Source: Flavobacterium sp. 9R (lineage in GTDB: Bacteria > Bacteroidota > Bacteroidia > Flavobacteriales > Flavobacteriaceae). Taken from it: a stretch of 64,000 nt of DNA. Both the position numbers and the translations under genes were made by a program. The notes below the pieces were generated by a model. It was not told the DNA's origin. It was given only the letters and a program-made list of their open reading frames with translations, and made no database searches. Each line of letters starts with the position of its first letter. The stretch's first letter is position 1. This document shows, piece after piece, positions 1-7,129 of this stretch. The stretch lies in NCBI RefSeq assembly GCF_902506345.1, contig NZ_LR733413.1, positions 1,097,456 through 1,161,455 on the forward strand. Reading direction: 5' to 3'.

Positions 1-1
1 A

Positions 2-43
2 ATAATTGACGCAACCTTTTTCGATTATGACAATCTAAGCTAA
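2..43 (+). CDS. Possible 3' tail of an upstream gene
   Basis: The first bases stay open in one frame and read as a short peptide ending in FFDYDNLS before a TAA at 41-43. A hairpin followed by a T run at 155-198 would fit as the terminator of that gene. There are only 13 codons, so no product can be assigned and the frame could be open by chance. Confidence 0.25.
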   Translation: MIDATFFDYDNLS

Positions 44-154
44 GAGATGCAGTTTGTAGTAGGATACAATTGTTACCACAATGACTACTTTGGGCTACAG
101 CTTAAATTGTTTATAATTTGATTTTTTGGTTAATTTCAATTATGACGGCACCTT

Positions 155-198
155 AAAGAGAACTCTAGAGCTTTTGCTTTATTGTTCTCTTTTTTTTA
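155..198 (+). terminator. Hairpin with T run
   Basis: AAAGAGAAC at 155-163 pairs with GTTCTCTTT at 184-192, and further T residues follow. The loop is about 20 bases. It fits an intrinsic terminator for whatever gene lies upstream of the window. Confidence 0.5.
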
Positions 199-229
199 AG
201 ACTATTTACCCAAAAAGTACGGATGTAAC

Positions 230-325
230 CTTTTAGCCCCGGGAGTAGCGGCATCCTTTGCTTTTTTTCTTTAGAAAAGCAAAGATATAGCGAATCACGG
301 GACCATTGATGGCTAAAAAGCCCCA
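230..325 (+). ncRNA. Candidate structured RNA, Flavo-1-like intergenic element
   Basis: CTTTGCTTTT at 256-265 pairs perfectly with AAAAGCAAAG at 275-284. Outside this stem, CCCG near 237-240 can pair with CGGG near 297-300, leaving an internal loop with AGTAGCGGCATCC on one side and GATATAGCGAATCA on the other. A small GGCT-AAAA-AGCC hairpin follows at 311-322. AGCGG...ATCC blocks facing AGCGAA...CGGGA across a variable AT-rich stem recur between genes in flavobacterial genomes and resemble what I recall of the Flavo-1 RNA motif. That identification is from memory of the pattern, and only a covariance search can confirm it. Confidence 0.4.
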
Positions 326-349
326 TTCTTCCTGCTCCTAATACAATGC

Positions 350-1087
350 TTAATTAGGAATTAAATCGCAATACCAAAAGCCATAGTCAAAGGCATCTGA
401 GGCGCTGGTGTCGCAAGCGGTATCGGACGTATCGGTGGTGGCTGGTTTTTCGTATTTTCGGTAGACAACTTCTCCGATTTCAAAATCAATGGGCTGTTTG
501 AACAAAGGACCATCGAAAGTAAAGGTGTGGAATTCGCCGTTTTCGCCACAAACATCGACGTTTTCTGGTAAATCGTTGATGAAATCTTGGTCAATGATGC
601 GGCTCACAAAATTTTTGTCCAAATAGCGTTCGTTGACACAAACGACTATGGTTTTGAATCCTAAATCGATAAATTCTTGAATTAGGTCTTTTGTTGGGAT
701 TTTCCATAACGGGAATACGCCTTTTAAGTCCATCGTGGCGAGTTTGTCCTCGCGGTATTGGCGCAAATCTTCAAGGAAAATATCGCCAAAAATCGAGTGG
801 GTGATGCCTCTGGTTTTGAGTTGGCTCAAAGTTGTAGCTAAGGCATTTTCGTAAACTTCCATCGTGGGCATTTCTGGAATTTCGACGATTTCGAGTGGTA
901 AGCCGATGCTTTCAGCTTGTGAGTGCAGCAATTCAACACGAAGACCGTGCATAGAAACACGTTGGTATTTTTGGTTGACACTCGTCAAAAGACAGTCGAT
1001 TTCGAACTCGGGATTTTGTAGTGTTTTGTATAAAGCAAGTGCAGAGTCTTTGCCGCTGCTCCAGTTAAATAAAGCTTTTGTTTTCAA
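350..1087 (-). CDS. Dph6/DUF71-family ATP-pyrophosphatase (diphthine--ammonia ligase-like)
   Basis: Member of the PP-loop adenine nucleotide alpha-hydrolase family related to eukaryotic and archaeal Dph6. Visible signatures are the N-terminal SGKDSALAL loop that binds ATP pyrophosphate and a conserved CGENGEFHTF block near the C-terminus. Bacteria lack diphthamide, so the true substrate is unknown; an amide or ammonia ligation is the usual inference. There is no ATG before the PP-loop. The TTG at 1087 gives a 245-residue protein beginning KTKALFNWSSGKDS, the usual family start, while a GTG at 1132 would add 15 residues of low-complexity character. The gene stands alone between a structured intergenic element and a divergent aminopeptidase gene. 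Confidence 0.85.
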   Translation of the reverse strand: MKTKALFNWSSGKDSALALYKTLQNPEFEIDCLLTSVNQKYQRVSMHGLRVELLHSQAESIGLPLEIVEIPEMPTMEVYENALATTLSQLKTRGITHSIFGDIFLEDLRQYREDKLATMDLKGVFPLWKIPTKDLIQEFIDLGFKTIVVCVNERYLDKNFVSRIIDQDFINDLPENVDVCGENGEFHTFTFDGPLFKQPIDFEIGEVVYRKYEKPATTDTSDTACDTSASDAFDYGFWYCDLIPN

Positions 1088-1259
1088 TTTGGGGTTTGTT
1101 TTTGTAAGTTGTAAAATTAAGAAAGTAGCCACTAATTACACCAATTGCCACTAATTTTTTATGATTATAATCAAATTACTCGAATTCTAGTACAATCTGT
1201 TGATTTGCTTTAATCGATGATTCTGTGTGGTTATTTTTTTTATTCGTAATTAATCAATT

Positions 1260-1325
1260 AACATTAATAATTCGTGTCATTAAAACACATTTTAATTCGA
1301 GATTCATTAGTGAATTCGTGGCGGA
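1260..1325. repeat. Degenerate AATTCGTG-type intergenic repeat
   Basis: Copies or near copies of the AATTCG(T/A)G word occur at about 1269-1276, 1294-1301 and 1313-1320, between the Dph6-like gene and the aminopeptidase. Such phrases are scattered between genes in many Flavobacterium chromosomes (recalled, not searched). No open reading frame is present. Confidence 0.35.
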
Positions 1326-1389
1326 TATTTTTAAAAGCCGAAGTCCTGTTGTAACTTTGAAATTCAAATCCTATCGAAAATCTGTTTAG

Positions 1390-3453
1390 ATGAAATATAT
1401 TTTTCTTTTTTTAACCTCATTTATTTTTGCACAACAAACGCAATCGGTTGACTTTAAAACAGCTAAGGTTCAATTGTTTGTTAACCCAAAGGATAAAACG
1501 ATTTCGGGTACTGTTACCTATCATTTTAATGTGTTGCGACCCATCGATACGATTAAGATTGATGCGCAAAATATGCAGTTTACCAATGTGAAATTGAACG
1601 ACAAGCCAGTTTCTTTTGTTACCAATGGAAAACAACTGTTGTTAATTTATCCGTTTAAAAAAGGAAAAAAATGGGTGCAGTTTTCTTATGATGCCAAACC
1701 CAAGCAAACCTTGTATTTTATAGGTTCTGAAGAGAACGCCAATTTACAAATTTGGACGCAAGGACAAGGGAAATACACCAGCAATTGGTTTCCGAGTTTT
1801 GATGATGTAAATGAAAAAGTGGTTTTTAACTTGGAGATTGTCTTTGATAAAAACTATCAAGTCATTGCCAATGGAACCTTGAAAGAGAAAATAACGAATG
1901 GCAATAACACTTACTGGCGCTATAGAATGCAAAAGCCTATGAGTTCGTACTTGTTGATGATGGCTATTGGGAGATTTGATAAAAAAACGCAACAATCCAA
2001 TTCTGGCGTGCCTTTAGAATGGTATTATGAACCCAAAGATGCGGTGTTTTTTGAACCTACGTATCGCCATTCGGAGGCTATTTTTAATTTTTTGGAAAAA
2101 GAAATAGGTGTTAAATACCCTTGGGAAAATTACAAGCAGGTGCCCGTTAGAGATTTTTTGTATGCAGGAATGGAGAATACTTCGGCAACCACTTTTTCGA
2201 GTCGGTATGTGGTGGATGCTGTTGGGTTTAACGACCGAAAATATACCAATGTCAATGCGCACGAATTGGCGCATCAGTGGTTTGGTGATTTGGTAACTGC
2301 TGAGAGCAGCAAACATCATTGGTTGCAAGAAGGTTTTGCGACTTATTATGCGCTGTTGGCTGAGAGGGAATTGTACGGTGAAGATTATTTTTATAGTTAT
2401 TTATACGAAAAAGCACAACAACTTAAATTTGCCTCTCGAACGGATACTATTCCGGTGTTGAATGCAAAAGCGAGTTCTTTGACTTTTTACGAAAAAGGGG
2501 CTTGGGCTTTATTTGTTTTGCATCAGAAAATAGGAGATAAGGCTTTTAAAAAAGCAATAAAAAACTACCTCAAGAAGCACGCTTTTCAAACAGTAAATAC
2601 CAATGATTTTTTTGCAGAAATTGAAAAAGTTGCCGCTTTTGATACCAAATTATTTTCTAAAGTATGGCTTGAGGATTATAAGTTCAATGCATTAGAAGCT
2701 AATGATTTACTTAAAAAAAATACAGTTATAAAAATCCAATTGAAACTAGACCAATATCGTAATACTCCTTTTGCAGAAAAGAAAGATTTTTTGATGAAAG
2801 TTTTGCAATCGGATGTCTATTATACGGTCAAAGAAAGTGTAATTTTTCAGCTTCGAAAAGAGTCCTATGAGGATATAAAAGAGTTGTTAGCTGTGGCTAT
2901 GGCGACAAAGAATTGGTCTATCCGACAGAAAATAGCAAACCTATTTTCCAAAGTTCCAGAAGCCTTCAAAGCCGATTATGAAACCTTACTAACAGATGCT
3001 TCTTATCAAACGCAAGAAATAGCATTGTTTCAATTATGGAACAGTTTTGAGAATGACCGAATTCGTTATTTGGACCAAACCAAAAATTGGATAGGTTTTA
3101 ACGATTATAACTTGAGAATTTTATGGTTGGCTTTGGCTTTAAATACGCCCAATTACAATGCAGATACTGCCGCTATGTCCAAAGAATTGATTCAGTATTC
3201 TTCTCTAGATTTTGAAGCGAGTACGCGTCAGAATGCTTTAGAGAGTTTGATTTACTTAGATTTATTTAACACAACTATTTGGAAAAATTTAGCAAATGCT
3301 ACCACGCATCATTTATGGCAATTTTCTAAATTCGCTCGAGATGCCATCCGAAAGCAAATCAAACAAGAAAATAAAAGGAAGGCTTTACAAGAAGTGGCTT
3401 TGAATTTGCCACCAAAAGAACGAGAAATTATCAATAGATTGTTGAACGAGTAA
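1390..3453 (+). CDS. M1-family zinc aminopeptidase
   Basis: A 687-residue secreted metallopeptidase that removes N-terminal amino acids from peptides. A short signal sequence covers about residues 1-14. The exopeptidase signature G260-M-E-N263 is followed by the zinc site H291-E-x-x-H295 and E314, with exact HEXXH-x18-E spacing. The N-terminal half is the beta-rich substrate-anchoring domain, and the C-terminal 300 residues form the helical repeat domain seen in longer M1 enzymes. With the signal peptide it probably acts in the periplasm or is surface-associated, in peptide scavenging. A patatin-like gene starts only 9 bases after its stop, so the two are likely co-transcribed. Confidence 0.95.
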   Translation: MKYIFLFLTSFIFAQQTQSVDFKTAKVQLFVNPKDKTISGTVTYHFNVLRPIDTIKIDAQNMQFTNVKLNDKPVSFVTNGKQLLLIYPFKKGKKWVQFSYDAKPKQTLYFIGSEENANLQIWTQGQGKYTSNWFPSFDDVNEKVVFNLEIVFDKNYQVIANGTLKEKITNGNNTYWRYRMQKPMSSYLLMMAIGRFDKKTQQSNSGVPLEWYYEPKDAVFFEPTYRHSEAIFNFLEKEIGVKYPWENYKQVPVRDFLYAGMENTSATTFSSRYVVDAVGFNDRKYTNVNAHELAHQWFGDLVTAESSKHHWLQEGFATYYALLAERELYGEDYFYSYLYEKAQQLKFASRTDTIPVLNAKASSLTFYEKGAWALFVLHQKIGDKAFKKAIKNYLKKHAFQTVNTNDFFAEIEKVAAFDTKLFSKVWLEDYKFNALEANDLLKKNTVIKIQLKLDQYRNTPFAEKKDFLMKVLQSDVYYTVKESVIFQLRKESYEDIKELLAVAMATKNWSIRQKIANLFSKVPEAFKADYETLLTDASYQTQEIALFQLWNSFENDRIRYLDQTKNWIGFNDYNLRILWLALALNTPNYNADTAAMSKELIQYSSLDFEASTRQNALESLIYLDLFNTTIWKNLANATTHHLWQFSKFARDAIRKQIKQENKRKALQEVALNLPPKEREIINRLLNE

Positions 3454-3462
3454 TAAGCCAAT

Positions 3463-4368
3463 ATGAGGGCATTAGTGATTTCTGGCGGTGGAAGTAAAGG
3501 GGCATTCGCAGGAGGAGTTGCCGAGTTTTTATTGAATATTAAAAAGCAGCACTACGATATGTACATTGGTACTTCAACAGGTAGTTTGCTGATTTCTCAT
3601 TTGGCTGTTGGAAAAGTTGACAAAATCAAAGAGATTTACACTAATGTTGGAATGAGCGATATTTTTAATATCAATCCTTTTAAAATCAAAAAAGAAAGAG
3701 GTTTTACCTCCGTTTCAATCAATCACTTTAATGTTTTGCTTCAATTTCTTAAAAGAAGACGAACATTTGGAGAAAGTAAAAACCTCTTGCATTTCATTCA
3801 AAACAATTTAACTCGCGAAGAGTTTCAAACGCTTAAAGATAGCGAACCCGATGTGGTTATTACTGTGACGAATATTTCAACTAACGCCTCAGAATACAAA
3901 TCCATTCACGAATGTACTTATGAAGAATACTGCGAATGGATTTGGATTTCTTGTAATTATATTCCCTTTATGAGTTTGGTGAAGAAAAACGGTTGTGAAT
4001 ATGGTGACGGTGGTTTTTCTAACTTGGTTCCTATTAATGAAGCTATTGCAAGAGGAGCTACAGAAATTGATGTCATCATCTTGGAATCTGAACATCAATG
4101 CAATCGAATTGGGATTGGAAGAAACCCTTTTTCACTTTTAATAGATATTTTTAGAGTGACTCTTGACCAAATAGAACGCTATGATATTACTTTGGGTAAA
4201 ATGATGGCTTCCATCAAAAATGTACAACTCAACTTGTATTATACCCCCATACAACTTACCGACAATGCCTTAGTATTTGATAGCACTGAAATGCATAAAT
4301 GGTGGAAAATAGGTTTTGATTATGCCCAAAGTAAAAATGAAAACTACAGCGAAATCATTTTACCATAA
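3463..4368 (+). CDS. Patatin-like phospholipase
   Basis: A 301-residue serine acyl hydrolase of the patatin fold. The oxyanion-hole motif GGGSKG is at residues 8-13, the nucleophile elbow G36-T-S38-T-G40 follows, and the catalytic Asp is in the D182-G-G motif, so the Ser-Asp dyad is complete. No signal peptide or transmembrane segment is evident, so it is probably cytoplasmic, hydrolysing phospholipid or other acyl esters. It lies 9 bases downstream of the M1 aminopeptidase. Its last 9 bases overlap the 3' end of the convergent gene at 4360-4881. The substrate cannot be deduced. Confidence 0.92.
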   Translation: MRALVISGGGSKGAFAGGVAEFLLNIKKQHYDMYIGTSTGSLLISHLAVGKVDKIKEIYTNVGMSDIFNINPFKIKKERGFTSVSINHFNVLLQFLKRRRTFGESKNLLHFIQNNLTREEFQTLKDSEPDVVITVTNISTNASEYKSIHECTYEEYCEWIWISCNYIPFMSLVKKNGCEYGDGGFSNLVPINEAIARGATEIDVIILESEHQCNRIGIGRNPFSLLIDIFRVTLDQIERYDITLGKMMASIKNVQLNLYYTPIQLTDNALVFDSTEMHKWWKIGFDYAQSKNENYSEIILP

Positions 4369-4881
4369 ATCACTTACTTCTTGTTTGATAAACGCCAAAG
4401 CCGCGTTACTAGGCGATTGTTTTTCTAACAAATCATTCAAAATCAACTCACGCATTTGATTGGCGTTTTCTATAGATTCTTTTTTGGCAGCCATTCGAAT
4501 CATTTGAATAGTTGCGTTTTTGGCAGTTAAAATAATACTCCAACATTCATCCGACATATACACTTGTTGCGTCAAATTATGTTCGAATTCTTGTTCGATG
4601 TGAGCGATAATCAATTGCTCATAATCATTTTTTTCAGTCGAAATAGGAGCAATGCGAATCAATAACTGATTCAAACTAATGCGTTCCAAGAACAAAGTCA
4701 TACGCTCATACGCCTGTAAGCGTAGAGGCAAAGCCGTTTTTTGAGCTTCTCTATGCAATAAAAAACGACGACGTCCCGCCTCGTCTTTGGTATGTAAATT
4801 AAAAAATTGATAGGCCACCACTCCAGTAATTAGTGAGGGTAAAGTGTAACTAGCTAGTTCAATAATTCTTGTTGCGTCCAT
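4360..4881 (-). CDS. Hypothetical protein with N-terminal membrane anchor
   Basis: A 173-residue protein I do not recognise with certainty. Residues 8-27 are hydrophobic and could anchor it in the membrane. The rest is predicted helical and rich in charged residues, including RRRFLLHREAQKTALPLRLQAYERM, which I would expect in a cytoplasmic helical bundle. A TATTTTTG -7 element lies about 22 bases upstream on the minus strand (4904-4911). The gene is convergent with the patatin gene and overlaps it by 9 bases. Similar single-anchor proteins of unknown role occur across Flavobacteriia. Confidence 0.75.
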   Translation of the reverse strand: MDATRIIELASYTLPSLITGVVAYQFFNLHTKDEAGRRRFLLHREAQKTALPLRLQAYERMTLFLERISLNQLLIRIAPISTEKNDYEQLIIAHIEQEFEHNLTQQVYMSDECWSIILTAKNATIQMIRMAAKKESIENANQMRELILNDLLEKQSPSNAALAFIKQEVSDLW

Positions 4882-4903
4882 AAGTATAATTGGGTTTGGG
4901 GCA

Positions 4904-4911
4904 CAAAAATA
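4904..4911 (-). promoter_or_regulatory. -7 promoter element for the 4360-4881 gene
   Basis: The minus strand reads TATTTTTG, a match to the Bacteroidota -7 consensus TAnnTTTG, 22 bases before the ATG at 4881. No good TTG lies at the -33 distance. Confidence 0.45.
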
Positions 4912-4984
4912 AACTTTTTTGAATTAGAATTGTTTAGTTGCTTAGTTGAATTATTGGTTAATTGGTTGACTAGGTAATCGGTTA

Positions 4985-5240
4985 AACTTTGTACTAAATT
5001 CAGCCACGGATTTTACGGATGCTACGGATTTTTACAGTTGTAAATTTGGTTAAACTTTGCGCTCCTTGCGGTTAATTTTTTTTACAACTAAGAACACAAA
5101 GAAAACACCAAGAAACGCAAAGTTTTGTAATTCTCTTAGCGACCTTCGCGTAAAGCTTTGCGCTCCTTGGGGTTAAGTACTAGACACAAATTCCACAGAT
5201 AGCTACTTATATGTCCTTATTTGTCTTATATGGTTCAAAA
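4985..5240. repeat. Cluster of degenerate interspersed repeats
   Basis: A 21-base word beginning CTTTGCGCTCCTTG and ending GTTAA occurs at 5055-5075 and again at 5156-5176 with one mismatch. AAACTTTGCG (5053-5062) is the exact reverse complement of CGCAAAGTTT (5116-5125), so the block can also fold. Phrases built on CGGATTTTACGGATG lie just upstream (about 5000-5030). These non-coding phrases are common between genes in Flavobacterium (recalled knowledge). Nothing suggests a mobile-element gene. Confidence 0.55.
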
Positions 5241-5343
5241 TAAATAGGTATTTTAAAAAACTGTTATGACTTATATGTTTATATCTAACGGTTAAAATTT
5301 AAATTTTCTTCCTCAATTGATACTCAAAATCATTTGATACCCC

Positions 5344-5351
5344 TATTTTTG
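5344..5351 (+). promoter_or_regulatory. -7 promoter element for the TSUP permease
   Basis: TATTTTTG matches TAnnTTTG and lies 27 bases before the ATG at 5379. It falls downstream of the in-frame TTG at 5334, which argues that the protein starts at 5379. Confidence 0.5.
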
Positions 5352-5378
5352 CCGCAACCAATAAAAAACCACCGCTCA

Positions 5379-6146
5379 ATGGACGTTACCATTTTACTTT
5401 TACTTTGTTTAGCCGCTTTTGCCGCGGGATTTATAGATGCTATAGTAGGAGGAGGTGGACTCATACAAACACCTGTTGGACTCATTCTGTTGCCAAGTCT
5501 TTCAGTCGCGACCGTAATTGGAACCTTAAAAGTACCCGCCTTTAGTGGTACCTCTTTTGCAGCTTTTCAGTACTTGAAGAAAGTGGATTTAAATTGGAAA
5601 TTACTCGGAATTATGATGCTTTTGGCATTTCCTTCTGCGTTTTTGGGTTCGACTTTGCTGACGTATGTGAGCAATGATTTTATGAAACCACTTTTGTTGG
5701 TCGTGCTCTCGTTTTTGGTGGTTTACACTTTTGCCAAGAAAAATTTTGGACAGCAAATAGAAAAAAATATTTCTAATAAACGCCAACTATTCAATGCTGT
5801 TGCCATCAGTTTTGTAGTGGGTCTGTACGACGGATTCATTGGTCCGGGCACTGGAAGTTTCTTGGTTGTGGCGTTTATTGCTATTATGGGATTCGACTTT
5901 TTGCACGCTTCCGCGAATGCGAAAATGGTCAACCTAGCGACCAATTTTGGTTCGATTTGCTTGTTTATGCTTAAAGGCAAAATCATTTGGGCGATTGCGA
6001 TTCCTATGGCTGCTAGTAATGCCCTCGGTGGATGGTTGGGCGCCAAATTGGCTATCAACAAAGGCAATAGTTTTATCCGTATCTTTTTTTTAGTGGTAGT
6101 CATTGGCACCTTAATCCGATTTGCCTACGACGTTTTTTACAAATAA
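5379..6146 (+). CDS. TSUP-family membrane permease (TauE/SafE type)
   Basis: A 255-residue inner-membrane protein with about eight hydrophobic segments. Both halves carry a glycine-rich pore signature: GFIDAIVGGGGLIQTP near the N-terminus and GLYDGFIGPGTGSFL near the middle, the two-fold repeat typical of the TauE/SafE sulfite/sulfonate exporter superfamily. The direction and substrate (sulfite, organosulfonate or another organic anion) cannot be read from sequence. The ATG at 5379 is preferred over the upstream TTG at 5334 because a promoter-like TATTTTTG lies between them. The gene ends 35 bases before the convergent lipoprotein gene with a shared terminator. Confidence 0.9.
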   Translation: MDVTILLLLCLAAFAAGFIDAIVGGGGLIQTPVGLILLPSLSVATVIGTLKVPAFSGTSFAAFQYLKKVDLNWKLLGIMMLLAFPSAFLGSTLLTYVSNDFMKPLLLVVLSFLVVYTFAKKNFGQQIEKNISNKRQLFNAVAISFVVGLYDGFIGPGTGSFLVVAFIAIMGFDFLHASANAKMVNLATNFGSICLFMLKGKIIWAIAIPMAASNALGGWLGAKLAINKGNSFIRIFFLVVVIGTLIRFAYDVFYK

Positions 6147-6173
6147 AAAAAGGAGATGTTTATCTCCTTTTTT
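6145..6173. terminator. Bidirectional terminator
   Basis: GGAGAT/ATCTCC stem with a GTTT loop, flanked by an A run on the left and a T run on the right. It serves both the TSUP gene (+) and the convergent lipoprotein gene (-). Confidence 0.8.
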
Positions 6174-6180
6174 GTGTTAA

Positions 6181-6645
6181 TTATTCTTTACAATCCGTTT
6201 CAGAGAATTTATATTTTACCTTTTCATAATCGATAGGTTGACCTTTTACAAAATACGTTTTCCCTAAATACGTTTCTATTTTGCCATTACCGAGGATGAG
6301 TTCGTTTCCTTTTTTGAGTAGGGCTAAGGGGTTTTTAAAGATCGTTTTGTCAGTAATACCGGAGACATAAGCGTAATCAACTAGTAAGGTGTCTCCGCTA
6401 AATTTCCCGGTGATAGTTCCATCTTTAATAGGAGAGTCAAATTCTTTCATCACCATATTACCGGTGATGGTTCCATCTTTTAGGGTGTTAAGTTTTAAAG
6501 TAACTGTGTCCTTTTCATACACCGCTTGGTAACAAGCTACTTGCAAAGGTGGTTCTTCAATTGCTTTTGAATTGTCTCCTTCTTTTTTGCAACTTGCTAA
6601 TCCCAAACACGAAATGATCATGTAAATCCAAAAATTGTTTTTCAT
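6181..6645 (-). CDS. Small lipoprotein with duplicated KDGTITG motif
   Basis: A 154-residue predicted lipoprotein. The signal sequence ends in the lipobox LASC with the lipidated Cys at residue 19, followed by KKEGDNSK. The mature domain is beta-rich, and KDGTITG occurs twice (residues 56-62 and 74-80), suggesting a short repeated beta-hairpin. It resembles small lipid-anchored beta proteins common in Bacteroidota, but I cannot assign a function. It shares a bidirectional terminator with the TSUP gene and is not clearly in an operon. Confidence 0.85.
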   Translation of the reverse strand: MKNNFWIYMIISCLGLASCKKEGDNSKAIEEPPLQVACYQAVYEKDTVTLKLNTLKDGTITGNMVMKEFDSPIKDGTITGKFSGDTLLVDYAYVSGITDKTIFKNPLALLKKGNELILGNGKIETYLGKTYFVKGQPIDYEKVKYKFSETDCKE

Positions 6646-6764
6646 GTTTTTTATTTTTAGTTGTGGATATTTAGCTCTAATTTACGAAATTTTATCAAAT
6701 TATGGATAGAACTCAATGGGTGATTTTAATTCCAATGCAATATAACCCTTAAAACAAACTCTTA

Positions 6765-6944
6765 ATGAGAACGATTAGCTACATCATAAGTTTGCTACTA
6801 CTAGGCGTTGCCTTTTTTCTATTGTCAGAATATCCAAATTCAGGAAGAATGGGATTAATTGCTGGCGGAATTACCACTATTGGTTTTATGTTGAACTTGA
6901 CAAGTTATTTAAGTCTTAACTCCAAAAAGGAATTCGATAAGTAA
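6765..6944 (+). CDS. Small two-helix membrane protein
   Basis: A 59-residue frame with ATG at 6765 and TAA ending at 6944. It encodes MRTISYIISLLLLGVAFF, a polar SEYPNSGRMG turn, a second hydrophobic helix (GLIAGGITTIGFMLNLTSYL) and a charged KKEFDK tail. The regular membrane-hairpin layout and the strong terminators that follow support it as a real gene. Function is unknown. It is isolated between the lipoprotein gene and the S9 peptidase. Confidence 0.6.
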   Translation: MRTISYIISLLLLGVAFFLLSEYPNSGRMGLIAGGITTIGFMLNLTSYLSLNSKKEFDK

Positions 6945-6978
6945 AAATGATAAGTTCTAAGAAGAGTCTTATCATTTT
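6944..6978 (+). terminator. Hairpin after the small membrane gene
   Basis: AAAATGATAAG (6944-6954) pairs perfectly with CTTATCATTTT (6968-6978), starting at the stop codon of the 59-residue gene. Confidence 0.5.
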
Positions 6979-6987
6979 AGAATAACA

Positions 6988-7035
6988 AAACGCGCTACAC
7001 ACTCAGATAAAATGAGTTGCGTAGCGCGTTTTTTT
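6988..7035. terminator. Extended two-part hairpin, likely terminator
   Basis: AAACGCGCTAC (6988-6998 region) pairs with GTAGCGCGTTT (7021-7031). An inner ACTCA/TGAGT pair extends the stem, and a T run follows. It is much stronger than the neighbouring hairpin and separates the small membrane gene from the convergent S9 peptidase gene. Confidence 0.75.
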
Positions 7036-7129
7036 GGTTTATTTTTTTCCTTTTGTCTTTACAATAGGTAAAATGTTTTTTGTTGCTACAAAAACGTGAC
7101 TAAGGTCGCTAGGTGCTAAGCCATTATTG

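Larger units (their letters stand above)
1..349. other. Intergenic region at the left edge
   Basis: No convincing complete gene is visible. The stretch holds a possible gene tail (2-43), a terminator-like hairpin (155-198), and a structured element (about 230-325) with a long stem and flanking GC-rich blocks. It lies downstream of the minus-strand Dph6-like gene, which ends at 350. Confidence 0.6.
4882..5378. other. Gene-free intergenic region with repeats
   Basis: About 500 bases with no plausible gene. They hold a TAnnTTTG element for each flanking gene and a cluster of degenerate phrases such as CACGGATTTTACGGATG and CTTTGCGCTCCTTG, annotated separately. Confidence 0.6.
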
